DNA of 64,000 bases from Fimenecus sp964540535 (GTDB lineage: Bacteria; Bacillota; Clostridia; Oscillospirales; Acutalibacteraceae), in contig CAZIMO010000004.1 in assembly GCA_964540535.1 (NCBI GenBank), positions 124,001 through 188,000 on the forward strand, in the 5' to 3' direction. Shown in pieces: positions 52,592 through 61,149 of the stretch. Every line of letters starts with the position of its first letter. Position 1 is the stretch's first letter. The notes beneath the pieces are model-generated. The model was not told the origin of the DNA and made no database searches. It was given only the letters and a program-made list of their open reading frames with translations. A program made the translations under genes and the position numbers.

Positions 52592-53272
52592 TTATCTGAA
52601 TATCTCCATATTTTCACTATACGATTTCAGCTTAATTATGTCGGCGTCTTGACCGTCAGTGTCGGTATTTTTAGTGAGAGCAGAGATTAAAAGCATTGGA
52701 TTTATATTTGTTGAAGTGCCTGATGCAAGAACTGTTTTAATAATGAGCTTACCTTCTTTTTCAACTATCTCATAAGTTCTTATATGCTCTTTAATGTTGA
52801 CCTCTTTAGCAACTTTTTTTCTACCCTGCTTGCCTTTTTTCTCAACAAGAATTTCATCGGCAGAAAGAATTGAATGAGCATTAGCTGACAGCAGATCGTC
52901 GGGATTATTGAATATTATTTCATATTCAGCCCAACAAATATCATTAGGCGACATAACAGGCAATGCGATTTTTTTCACAGTAATGTCAACCGGCAAAGCA
53001 TTGTTAAGTCTTTCTGTAAGCTCATCAAAATCGACATCTTCAATAAGACGGAAATCAACAGTTTCGCAATAGCTTTCAAACCCCAACGAAAGAGGCATTG
53101 CAAAGGTTAAAAATGCGTGAGGATTAAACCCCTCGGTATACCAAATCGGAACATTGGCACGCTTCACTGCACGCGTGATACAACGGACTGTATCAAGATG
53201 CGAAATAAATTTTGCCATACCTGTTTTTTCATAAAACATTCTGACATCTGTCCATTTTTTAATTTCTGGCAT
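52592..53272 (-). CDS. DUF2344 (TIGR03936-type) radical SAM-linked protein
   Basis: 226 residues, all one DUF2344 domain: FYEKTGMAKFISHLDTVRCITRA at the start (20-residue family core), then WYTEGFNPHAFLTFAMPLSLGFES. Members nearly always accompany the radical SAM gene that lies just upstream here, which overlaps it by 14 bases. Possibly an rRNA or tRNA modification partner; the function is not established. Confidence 0.9.
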   Translation of the reverse strand: MPEIKKWTDVRMFYEKTGMAKFISHLDTVRCITRAVKRANVPIWYTEGFNPHAFLTFAMPLSLGFESYCETVDFRLIEDVDFDELTERLNNALPVDITVKKIALPVMSPNDICWAEYEIIFNNPDDLLSANAHSILSADEILVEKKGKQGRKKVAKEVNIKEHIRTYEIVEKEGKLIIKTVLASGTSTNINPMLLISALTKNTDTDGQDADIIKLKSYSENMEIFR

Positions 53273-55103
53273 CGCACTTGCCTCCGTTCAGCTTATTTGC
53301 ACCGCAGGCGGCACATTTAATACGGCAATGAGGAGTTGTTTCGCTTCTGTGAGCCTTTTTATTCTCTTCAATAAGAAATTCCTTACGAATACCGTAATCC
53401 ATATGATCCCAAGGTAAAATTTCATCGTATTCACGGCGGCGGTTAGCATAGAATTCTGTGGTCAGACCGCATTCCTCAAAGGCTTCACGCCATTTGGTGA
53501 AATCAAAGTATTCATCCCAGCTGTCGAATTTACATCCCTTTTGCCACGCCTTATAAATGACCTCGCCGAGCCTTCGGTCGCCACGGGCGAAAACACCCTC
53601 AAGCACAGATGTATCGGACTGATGATAGCTAATTGAGATTTTACGGCTTGTGGTGCTTGCAAGCAGATGCTTTTGCTTTTCAATGAGCATTTCTGCGGTA
53701 TCCTGAGGTTCCCACTGGAATGGCGTAAACGGTTTAGGCACGAATGAGGCACAGCTCACATTTACCTGAACCCCCTTACCCTTTTCTCTGTTGGGATTAT
53801 GATAAAATGTATCAACAACCTTTTGAGCCAAATCTGCAATACCCTTTATATCGTCAAGAGTTTCTGTTGGAAGCCCCATCATAAAGTAAAGCTTAACGCT
53901 TGTCCAACCGCCGTCAAAGGCTTTAAGAGAAGTGCGGAGAACCTCTTCTTCGGTTACATTCTTATTGATTGCATCACGAAGTCTTTGAGTGCCTGCTTCC
54001 GGAGCAAATGTAAGTCCGCTTCTGCGAACCTTTTTCAGCTCTTCCATCAATTCGTCAGAGAAATTATCAACACGCAGTGATGGCAAAGAAACATTTATAT
54101 TCTCTTTAAGCGCCCAATCAAAAAGCATTGGAATAAGCTTATCTATCTTTGTGTAATCGCTTGTTGAAAGCGAGCAGAGCGAAATTTCGTCATAGCCTGT
54201 TGCGTCGCTGATTGCACGGCACTGCGCATTGATTACATCAGGAGATTTTTCCCGTATCGGTCGGTAAATAAAGCCTGCCTGACAAAAACGGCAGCCACGA
54301 ATACATCCGCGGAAAACCTCGCCTACGGTTCTATCTTGAACAACGTCAATAAAAGGCACTACAAAGCTTTTGGGATAAGGTGCAGAGTCAAGATCTGCAA
54401 CAACTCTCTTTTTAACCTTCGCAGGTGCGGTTTCAAGATTTTCAATTGATTTTACCGTTCCGTTTTCGTTATAGCTCACATTATAAAATTCGGGAACATA
54501 AACGCCGTCAATTTTTGCGGCTTCACGCAGAAACTCAATGCGTGAAGAGCCTTTTTCTTTATGCTCAATAAGCAAATCAACAAGCTCATTTGTAACCTCT
54601 TCACCGTCGCCTAACAAAAAGATGTCAAAGAAATCAGCCATAGGCTCTGCATTGCATACACAGGGTCCGCCTGCAATTACAATCGGAGTAAGCGCGGTTC
54701 TGTCTTTTTTCAGTACAGGAATTCCTCCCAAATCGAGCATATTGAGAACATTGGAATAGCACAGCTCATATTGCAGGGTAAAGCCTATTAAATCAAACTG
54801 ATCAAGGCTGTCTCCGCTTTCAAGCGCATATAGCTTAACACCGTTTTTACGCATCAAAGTCTCCATATCCTCCCAAGGGGCAAAAACACGCTCGCACCAA
54901 GCGTCTTCACGGTCATTAACAAGACTGTAAAGAATTTTCAAGCCGAGATGCGACATACCGATTTCATAATTATCCGGGAAACAAAAAGCATAACGGCATT
55001 TTACTTTTTCTTTATCTTTAATAACGCTGTTAAGCTCACCGCCTGTATAACGGGCAGGCTTTTGAACCTTTTTCAGCAGTTTTTCCACTTCTTTTTTAAC
55101 CAT
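53259..55103 (-). CDS. B12-binding-type radical SAM protein (TIGR03960-like)
   Basis: 614 residues from the ATG at 55103 (GAGG 7 bases upstream). N-terminal cobalamin-binding-like Rossmann domain (about 40-200), then a radical SAM core with the cluster motif C-I-R-G-C-R-F-C (near 283-290), LCSLSTSDY and PEAGTQRLRDAINK. The C-terminus has a Cys pair motif CAACGANKLNGGKC. Usually found next to rng and rplU/rpmA; these are not present here. The reaction is unknown. Confidence 0.92.
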   Translation of the reverse strand: MVKKEVEKLLKKVQKPARYTGGELNSVIKDKEKVKCRYAFCFPDNYEIGMSHLGLKILYSLVNDREDAWCERVFAPWEDMETLMRKNGVKLYALESGDSLDQFDLIGFTLQYELCYSNVLNMLDLGGIPVLKKDRTALTPIVIAGGPCVCNAEPMADFFDIFLLGDGEEVTNELVDLLIEHKEKGSSRIEFLREAAKIDGVYVPEFYNVSYNENGTVKSIENLETAPAKVKKRVVADLDSAPYPKSFVVPFIDVVQDRTVGEVFRGCIRGCRFCQAGFIYRPIREKSPDVINAQCRAISDATGYDEISLCSLSTSDYTKIDKLIPMLFDWALKENINVSLPSLRVDNFSDELMEELKKVRRSGLTFAPEAGTQRLRDAINKNVTEEEVLRTSLKAFDGGWTSVKLYFMMGLPTETLDDIKGIADLAQKVVDTFYHNPNREKGKGVQVNVSCASFVPKPFTPFQWEPQDTAEMLIEKQKHLLASTTSRKISISYHQSDTSVLEGVFARGDRRLGEVIYKAWQKGCKFDSWDEYFDFTKWREAFEECGLTTEFYANRRREYDEILPWDHMDYGIRKEFLIEENKKAHRSETTPHCRIKCAACGANKLNGGKCDARN

Positions 55104-55157
55104 AGCGAACCTCACAAATTTGTATTCAATATATTTTACAATAAAATCCGACATTTT

Positions 55158-55763
55158 TCAATATTCATTACCGCCAAACATTGAAAGAGTTAAAAAAATT
55201 GCAATAATTATTACTGAAAAATTATATCGGCTTGAAGCGAATACATAAATACCCCAAAGATAAATCAAAGCAATAAAAACTATTGAAGTAATTTTCAGAA
55301 CTGCAGAGCAGGATTCAGTATCAAACCGCCGTGAGAGCAAAAAATACATTATCATACCGCCGTCAAGTCTTTTTACAGGTAAAATATTGAAAATCATCAA
55401 AATAAAATTTACACAGGCAACTGTCAGCAAAAATTCACTTTTATAAAAGCAGATTACAAAACCGCAAATTAAAAATATTACTATATTGGCTAACGGTCCG
55501 CCGAGAGCTATCAGTATTTCATTTTTTATGCTGATTTTTATGCTTTCTGCCCTCTTTATATTCATTCCTGTAACTTCAAGCCGTACTGCCTGCGGTTTAT
55601 TGCCGACTGCTGACATTGCGAGCAGATGTCCTGTTTCGTGAACAAGCGATGAAGCAATGGTTATAAGCACATTTGAGGGAGCGTTCATTGTGATTATAAA
55701 TGCTATGAGCGCCGCAAAAAGAAAGGTTATTTCAAACTCAATCCCCTTAACCCTAAATTTCAT
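55158..55763 (-). CDS. spoIVFB: SpoIVFB-like site-2 (M50) metalloprotease
   Basis: 201 residues, about five helices. Zinc site HETGH (42-46) and the third ligand in PVKRLDGG. SpoIVFB cleaves pro-sigma-K in the mother cell outer forespore membrane. It is paired with a LytM-type gene that overlaps its start by 11 bases, just like spoIVFA-spoIVFB. It lacks the C-terminal CBS domain of Bacillus SpoIVFB, so the assignment rests on context. Confidence 0.8.
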   Translation of the reverse strand: MKFRVKGIEFEITFLFAALIAFIITMNAPSNVLITIASSLVHETGHLLAMSAVGNKPQAVRLEVTGMNIKRAESIKISIKNEILIALGGPLANIVIFLICGFVICFYKSEFLLTVACVNFILMIFNILPVKRLDGGMIMYFLLSRRFDTESCSAVLKITSIVFIALIYLWGIYVFASSRYNFSVIIIAIFLTLSMFGGNEY

Positions 55764-56499
55764 AGTTAAGTACCCACAAAGGATTGATGTATTTTCCGTT
55801 TAGAATTACTTCAAAATGCAAATGATTGCCTGTTGCATAGCCTGTGGCGCCTACAAGGGCTATTCTTTCGCCCTTATTCACCTTTTCTCCCTCACTGACA
55901 AGCAATTTACTGCAATGGTTATAAGTGGTTTTAAGGGTATCAGAATGCTCTACAACTACATAATTACCGTTGATTTCATTATAGTCGGCTTTTACTACTG
56001 TTCCGCCGTACGCCGAAAAAATATCAGTGTTTTTAGGCGCGGCAATATCAAGCCCCGTATGAAGTGAATATTTATCGGTTATGGGGCTTACACGATACCC
56101 GAAATGCGAGGTTATATTATCGCTTTCTATGGGATTTTGAAAATTTACGGTTAAAAAAACAGGAGAAAAGCTTGCCTTCTCTCCTGTTTTGTCTGTATTT
56201 GTTTCTCCCGACGCTGTTTTGTCCTCTTCAATTTTAGGTGTAAATACAGATTTTGTAATATTTTTAAATACATCTAAAATTTCTGATACTGCCATATCAT
56301 TTTCGCAAATTCCCGAATAAAAGCTTTTAATGCCTTGGGATAATTCGCTGTCATTTCGGCAAACCATAAAAAGAAGCCCGGAAATAACCAAGGACATCGC
56401 AAGCTGAACCGCAATAACCTTTGCCATTATATTTTTTGATTTCTCGTCGTTCTTTCGGGTTCGGGGTTCGCGCTTGTATTCATCAAAATTATTTTCCAT
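55753..56499 (-). CDS. spoIVFA: SpoIVFA-like membrane M23 peptidase
   Basis: 248 residues from the ATG at 56499. Cytoplasmic basic N-terminus, one membrane helix (about 27-46), linker, and a LytM/M23 domain (about 125-245). Its zinc ligands are all there: H147-x3-D151 and H226-L-H228, plus His195. SpoIVFA holds SpoIVFB in check until SpoIVB cleaves it. An intact M23 site also allows a SpoIIQ-like or true endopeptidase role. No Shine-Dalgarno precedes the ATG; it lies inside the mini-frame of leader element C. Confidence 0.78.
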   Translation of the reverse strand: MENNFDEYKREPRTRKNDEKSKNIMAKVIAVQLAMSLVISGLLFMVCRNDSELSQGIKSFYSGICENDMAVSEILDVFKNITKSVFTPKIEEDKTASGETNTDKTGEKASFSPVFLTVNFQNPIESDNITSHFGYRVSPITDKYSLHTGLDIAAPKNTDIFSAYGGTVVKADYNEINGNYVVVEHSDTLKTTYNHCSKLLVSEGEKVNKGERIALVGATGYATGNHLHFEVILNGKYINPLWVLNYEI

Positions 56500-56561
56500 A
56501 CATAACATTCGTACAAAGAGCTGTTAAAAACAGCTTTTTATACACGGTACCGCCCTTTCAT
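56489..56561 (-). repeat. Dispersed leader element, copy C (best preserved)
   Basis: Minus strand: GAAAGGG (56553-56559), 7 bases, GTG at 56545, then 18 codons beginning M-Y-K-K-L-F-L-T-A-L-C-T-N, with TAA at 56489-56491. The frame overlaps the M23 gene start (56499) by 11 bases. A palindrome AGCTGTT-AAA-AACAGCT lies at 56519-56535. A GGTACC box sits between ribosome site and start. Confidence 0.8.
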
Positions 56562-56620
56562 CGTATTTTTCACATTGTAGCCACTGAATAATATGATGAA
56601 ATTATGGACAATATGCTTTG

Positions 56621-57373
56621 TTATCTTTTGAAAAATCTTATAATTTTTGCAAGCTCTGTATTACTTACGGTTTCTTTGCCTGTAGTATTCACTATGTAAT
56701 CGAGCAATTGCTTTTCGTCATTCAATATGGGAATACCGACTTTTGCATCGTCTTGGATTTTAAGCTCAGAACGGCTGTCAACAAAGTAAACGATTGGGAA
56801 CACATCGGCAGTAATATCAAAATCACGGAACGTTTCAAGCATTCTTCTGCCTTGGCGGTGAGCCTGTTTCACGGGATTGCCGACTTCTTTTTCGTAAACT
56901 TTATCATTCTTGCCGTGCTTTATCTGCTTCCAATTAGCCTTTGAGGTACTTCCGCTGATTATGCCGCGGTAATTTTTGCTCTCAACAATGAAAACTCCGT
57001 TTTTACCGATAACCACAAAATCAAGTTCAAGCGACACACCTCGGTTCAGAATTACAGGATTTGTAATTATTGTGAAATCCTTGGGAAGCTTTTTCAAAAT
57101 ATCAAGAGTATTATTTTCGCCCTTAACGCCGGATAATAAAATTTTATATCTTTTGCGGAATACAGTAAAGCAAATACATAATACAAGAGCGATTGCCAAA
57201 AAAATTATCGGAACTGCGATGTGAAGTTTAGACTTTTCGGTTAAAATCGCCGTAAGCACACCTGCGCCCAAGCCTAAAAAGACAACTGCAAGCAAAACTG
57301 ACAAGGCGCATTTCAAAAATTCCTTGTTTTTATTTTGCTTTAGCTCTGATTTTATTTTAATTATTCTTGACAT
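56621..57373 (-). CDS. NERD-domain membrane protein
   Basis: 250 residues. Two N-terminal helices (about 18-45 and 50-70), then a NERD nuclease-related domain (about 80-200): GVKGENNTLDIL, VSLELDFVVIGKNGVFIVESKN with D and ExK of the nuclease fold, then NPVKQAHRQGRRM. Intact E-x-K suggests possible DNA or RNA binding or cleavage. It starts 3 bases after the ilvD stop, an odd partner for a biosynthetic gene. Confidence 0.85.
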   Translation of the reverse strand: MSRIIKIKSELKQNKNKEFLKCALSVLLAVVFLGLGAGVLTAILTEKSKLHIAVPIIFLAIALVLCICFTVFRKRYKILLSGVKGENNTLDILKKLPKDFTIITNPVILNRGVSLELDFVVIGKNGVFIVESKNYRGIISGSTSKANWKQIKHGKNDKVYEKEVGNPVKQAHRQGRRMLETFRDFDITADVFPIVYFVDSRSELKIQDDAKVGIPILNDEKQLLDYIVNTTGKETVSNTELAKIIRFFKR

Positions 57374-57376
57374 AGA

Positions 57377-59050
57377 TTAAAAAACCTTTTTCATTACTGC
57401 GCCGTCTTTTGCAGATGAAACGAGAGTTGAATAGCGTGCAAGCCAACCCGATTTAACATTGGGTTCGGGCTTAACATAAGCTTTTCTTCTTTCATTAAGC
57501 TCCTCATCAGAAACCTTAACATTGATTTTACTTGCAGGAATGTCAATTTCAATAATATCGCCCTCATAGATAAGACCGATTTCACCGCCCACAGCAGCTT
57601 CTGGCGAAACATGTCCGATTGATGCGCCTCTTGACGCACCGCTGAAACGACCGTCAGTAATAAGAGCAACTGTTTTGTCAAGCTTCATACCTGCCAAAGC
57701 TGATGTGGGGTTAAGCATTTCTCTCATACCGGGACCGCCCACAGGACCTTCATAACGTATAACAACAACATCCCCATCAACAATTTTGCCGTTGTAAATT
57801 GCATCAATAGCTTCATCCTCTGAATTAAACACTCTTGCAGGACCTGAATGAACAAGCATTTCGGGTGCTACGGCACTGCGTTTTACTACACAGCCGTCTT
57901 TTGCGATGTTACCCCAAAGAATTGCAATACCGCCTGTTTCGCTGTAAGGATTATCAATAGGACGGATAGCGTCTGTATTTTTAATATATGCACCCTCAAT
58001 ATTTTCGCCTACTGTCTTGCCTGTTGCAGTAATCAGCGACAAATCAAGAAGATTTTTCTTGGCAAGCTCTGCTTGAACCGCGGGAATACCGCCCGCATTA
58101 TTAAGGTCGTGCATATGTGTGCTGCCGGCAGGAGCAAGGTGGCAAAGATTAGGCACTTTTGCACTGAATTCATTGAACATTTTAAGGTCAACAGGAACGC
58201 CTGCTTCATTAGCAATTGCAAGCAGATGAAGCACGCTGTTTGATGAACAGCCCAAAGCCATATCACAGGCAAGCGCATTACGAATTGACTTTTCGTTTAT
58301 AATATCGCGGGCTTTAATATTCTTTTCAACAAGGTTCATAATTGCCATACCTGCGTGCTTGGCAAGCTGAATTCTGCCGCTATGCACTGCCGGAATTGTA
58401 CCGTTGCCCGGAAGAGCTATACCGATAGCCTCTGCAAGACAGTTCATTGAGTTTGCAGTATACATACCCGAACAAGAACCGCAGCCCGGACAAGTGTTTT
58501 CTTCATATTCAAGAAGCTTGCAGTCGTCAATCATATTTGCCTTGCGAGCGCCTACTGCTTCAAACATTTTTGAAAGCGAGGTTTCAACACCGTCAACTAA
58601 ACCGGACATCATAGGTCCGCCCGAACATACAACCGCAGGAATATTAAGACGGACTGCCGCCATAATCATACCCGGAACAATTTTGTCACAGTTGGGAACA
58701 AGCACAGCGCCGTCAAAACCGTGAGCCATAATCATTGTTTCAACGCTGTCTGCGATAAGCTCACGGGAGGCAAGAGAATATTTCATACCGATGTGTCCCA
58801 TTGCGATACCGTCGCAAACGCCGATTGCAGGTACCATTACGGGTGTACCGCCGGCCATACGCACACCTGCTTTTACAGCCTCTGTGATTTTATCAAGATG
58901 AAGATGACCGGGAACAATTTCGCTATGTGCAGACACAACAGCAATCAACGGTCTTTCAAGCTCTTCTTTTGTATAGCCCATAGCATAAAAAAGGCTTCTG
59001 TTGGGCGCTCTTTCAACACCCTGCAATACATTTTCGCTTCGTAAATTCAT
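57377..59050 (-). CDS. ilvD: Dihydroxyacid dehydratase
   Basis: 557 residues, usual length. Iron-sulfur enzyme, third step of valine/isoleucine synthesis. Cluster cysteines in VPNCDKIVPGM and TCPGCGSCSGMYTANSM; GSTHMHDLNNAGG and GRFSGASRGASIGH signatures. AGGAGG precedes the ATG. Transcribed away from the GntR regulator, with a promoter and a CCCCTT/AAGGGG hairpin in the leader. Confidence 0.97.
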   Translation of the reverse strand: MNLRSENVLQGVERAPNRSLFYAMGYTKEELERPLIAVVSAHSEIVPGHLHLDKITEAVKAGVRMAGGTPVMVPAIGVCDGIAMGHIGMKYSLASRELIADSVETMIMAHGFDGAVLVPNCDKIVPGMIMAAVRLNIPAVVCSGGPMMSGLVDGVETSLSKMFEAVGARKANMIDDCKLLEYEENTCPGCGSCSGMYTANSMNCLAEAIGIALPGNGTIPAVHSGRIQLAKHAGMAIMNLVEKNIKARDIINEKSIRNALACDMALGCSSNSVLHLLAIANEAGVPVDLKMFNEFSAKVPNLCHLAPAGSTHMHDLNNAGGIPAVQAELAKKNLLDLSLITATGKTVGENIEGAYIKNTDAIRPIDNPYSETGGIAILWGNIAKDGCVVKRSAVAPEMLVHSGPARVFNSEDEAIDAIYNGKIVDGDVVVIRYEGPVGGPGMREMLNPTSALAGMKLDKTVALITDGRFSGASRGASIGHVSPEAAVGGEIGLIYEGDIIEIDIPASKINVKVSDEELNERRKAYVKPEPNVKSGWLARYSTLVSSAKDGAVMKKVF

Positions 59051-59081
59051 AGTGAGTCCTCCTGAATATTAGGAATTCAAT

Positions 59082-59096
59082 CCCCTTTACAAGGGG
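59082..59096. repeat. Hairpin in the ilvD leader
   Basis: CCCCTT-TAC-AAGGGG, directly before the ilvD ribosome site region. Could be a regulatory stem; too short to call an attenuator. Confidence 0.45.
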
Positions 59097-59109
59097 CTAT
59101 AATATTTAT

Positions 59110-59138
59110 ATTTTATACTTATATAACAGTTTTTGCAA
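59110..59138 (-). promoter_or_regulatory. Promoter of ilvD
   Basis: TTGCAA, 17 bases, TAAAAT on the minus strand. Confidence 0.55.
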
Positions 59139-59179
59139 GTGGAAAATAATAAAAAGCATTTTCTCAATTCAAAAAGTCT

Positions 59180-59208
59180 TTGCATTTTTATGAAATATGT
59201 TGTATAGT
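59180..59208 (+). promoter_or_regulatory. Promoter of the GntR regulator gene
   Basis: TTGCAT, 17 bases, TATAGT. The -10 overlaps TTGTATAGTAA, a partial match to the operator in front of ilvC, so autoregulation is possible. Confidence 0.6.
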
Positions 59209-59242
59209 AATTTTGAAATTTCCATTTTAAGTGAGGAAAATT

Positions 59243-59935
59243 ATGCCAAAGGAAAATTTATCGCAAAGAACTGCCGAAATACTCAAAAAAATGATTATTG
59301 AGGAGCATATATATAATTACGGAGAAAAACTTCCCAACGAAAACGAGCTTTCCCAGAAATTGGGAATAAGCCGTACTACTCTTCGTGAGGCAATAAGAAC
59401 GCTTATTTCAAACGGTGTGCTTGTTGTTAAGCGCGGTAAAGGTACTTTTGTTGCGGAACAGATTGATAGGTATACGCAAGGAATTGAGCTGAACAATTTT
59501 CTAAAGGAACAGGTTACTCTTCGCGATTTATACGAAACCCGTATGATTTTTGAACCAGAAGCCGCCGCCCTCGCCTGCAAACGCGCCACCGATGAAGAAA
59601 TCAAAGAAATTGTAAAACTCGGTGAGATTTGTCAAGCGGAATTAAAGAAGGATCCCTGCGGTAAAAAAAGAATTGAGTCGGAAAGTGCGTTTCACGGCGC
59701 AATCATCAAAGCTTCACACAACGAATTTTTAGGTCAGTTTTTACCTATTCTCACAAATACTATTCAAAAAACAATAGAGCTTGACTATAATCTTGAAATT
59801 ATTGCCGAGGAAGCATACAAAGATCACATAATGATTATGAAATTTCTTGAACAAAGAGATATTGTAGGCGTTAAAAGCGCAGTTACCATTCATTTGCACC
59901 ATGCAGTGCTTGCCGAGCAAATTTCTTTGGATTGA
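59243..59935 (+). CDS. GntR/FadR-type transcriptional regulator with FCD domain
   Basis: 230 residues from the ATG at 59243 (GTGAGGA upstream). N-terminal winged helix (about 6-70) with LPNENELSQKLGISRTTLRE and RGKGTFV; C-terminal all-helical FCD ligand domain (about 85-225) with FHGAIIKASHN and IHLHHAVLAEQ, which carry likely metal-binding His. It lies between ilvD (divergent) and ilvC (same strand, 108 bases on), so branched-chain synthesis is a probable target. The ligand is unknown. Confidence 0.92.
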   Translation: MPKENLSQRTAEILKKMIIEEHIYNYGEKLPNENELSQKLGISRTTLREAIRTLISNGVLVVKRGKGTFVAEQIDRYTQGIELNNFLKEQVTLRDLYETRMIFEPEAAALACKRATDEEIKEIVKLGEICQAELKKDPCGKKRIESESAFHGAIIKASHNEFLGQFLPILTNTIQKTIELDYNLEIIAEEAYKDHIMIMKFLEQRDIVGVKSAVTIHLHHAVLAEQISLD

Positions 59936-59949
59936 TTTGCAAAAAACTA

Positions 59950-59977
59950 TTGACAATACTTGATAATGTTATATAAT
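59950..59977 (+). promoter_or_regulatory. Promoter of ilvC
   Basis: TTGACA, 16 bases, TATAAT: near consensus. Confidence 0.8.
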
Positions 59978-59979
59978 AG

Positions 59980-60011
59980 TTGTATGACAACGCAAGAAAG
60001 ATGTCAAACAA
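59980..60011. promoter_or_regulatory. Paired FadR-type operator at the ilvC start site
   Basis: TTGTATGACAA (59980-59990) fits the FadR-subfamily consensus TnGTnnnACnA exactly. ATGTCAAACAA (60001-60011) fits in reverse at 10 of 11 positions. The two sites are 21 bp apart, two helix turns, and cover the predicted transcription start, as a repressor site would. Binding by the adjacent GntR protein is inference. Confidence 0.6.
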
Positions 60012-60043
60012 CTCAAAAATATTATTTTTAGGAGATTTTTACT

Positions 60044-61066
60044 ATGGAACAGAGAATGTTTTATCAACAGGATTGTAATTTGTCTTTGTTAGACGGAAAA
60101 ACAATCGCAGTTATCGGCTACGGCAGCCAAGGCCACGCTCATGCGCTTAATGCTAAAGAGTCCGGCTGTAATGTTATTATCGGTCTTTATGAGGGCAGTA
60201 AGTCTTGGGCAAAGGCTGAAAAACAGGGCTTTGAGGTTTACACTGCTGCTGAAGCTGCAAAAAAAGCCGACATCATTATGATACTTATTAACGATGAATT
60301 GCAGGCTGATATGTACAAAAAGGATATTGAGCCTAACCTTAAAGAGGGCGATATGCTTATGTTCGCTCACGGCTTCAACATTCATTTCGGATGCATCAAT
60401 CCCCCGAAAAATGTTGACGTTACAATGATTGCTCCCAAGGGTCCCGGTCATACAGTTCGTTCAGAATATCAGGCAGGCAAAGGTGTTCCCTGTCTTGTTG
60501 CTGTTCATCAGGACGCAACAGGCAAGGCTCTTGATATGGCTCTTGCATACGCACTTGCTATCGGCGGCGCCCGCGCAGGCGTTCTTGAAACAGATTTCAG
60601 AACAGAAACAGAAACAGACCTTTTCGGTGAACAGGCAGTTCTTTGCGGCGGTGTTTGCGCTCTTATGCAGGCAGGCTTTGAAACACTTTGCGAGGCAGGC
60701 TATGACCCGAGAAACGCTTACTTTGAGTGCATTCACGAAATGAAGCTTATTGTTGACCTTATTTATCAGAGCGGTTTTGCAGGTATGAGATATTCAATTT
60801 CAAACACTGCTGAATACGGCGATTACATCACAGGTCCTAAAATTATTACAGACGAAACAAAGAAGGCTATGAAAAAGGTTCTTGCAGACATTCAAGACGG
60901 TTCATTTGCAAAAGAATTCTTGCTTGATATGTCCGGCGCAGGACGTCAGGTTCACTTCAAGGCTATGAGAAAACTTGCTTCTGAACATCCCGCAGAAAAA
61001 GTCGGCGAAGAAGTTAGAAAGCTTTATAGCTGGAACAACGAAGAGGATAAATTCATTAACAACTAA
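60044..61066 (+). CDS. ilvC: Ketol-acid reductoisomerase (class I)
   Basis: 340 residues. Second step of valine/isoleucine synthesis, NAD(P)H and Mg dependent. Rossmann motif GYGSQGHAHA (26-35), cofactor loop GLYEGSKSW (47-55), APKGPGHTVRSEY, TETDLFGEQAVLCGG (Mg ligands) and SNTAEYGDY. In the cofactor loop Tyr49 stands where NADPH enzymes usually have Arg. Preceded by AGGAG and the operator pair. Confidence 0.97.
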   Translation: MEQRMFYQQDCNLSLLDGKTIAVIGYGSQGHAHALNAKESGCNVIIGLYEGSKSWAKAEKQGFEVYTAAEAAKKADIIMILINDELQADMYKKDIEPNLKEGDMLMFAHGFNIHFGCINPPKNVDVTMIAPKGPGHTVRSEYQAGKGVPCLVAVHQDATGKALDMALAYALAIGGARAGVLETDFRTETETDLFGEQAVLCGGVCALMQAGFETLCEAGYDPRNAYFECIHEMKLIVDLIYQSGFAGMRYSISNTAEYGDYITGPKIITDETKKAMKKVLADIQDGSFAKEFLLDMSGAGRQVHFKAMRKLASEHPAEKVGEEVRKLYSWNNEEDKFINN

Positions 61067-61088
61067 CAGTTGTATTGAATAACAATCA

Positions 61089-61130
61089 AAACGGTACATT
61101 GGCAATTGTCAATGTACCGTTTATTTTTTA
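61089..61130. terminator. Bidirectional terminator between ilvC and ilvB
   Basis: AAACGGTACATTG (61089-61101) / CAATGTACCGTTT (61110-61122), perfect 13-bp stem, with T run after on the plus strand and A-rich left flank. Confidence 0.9.
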
Positions 61131-61149
61131 GTATTTTTTGAAAATAATC

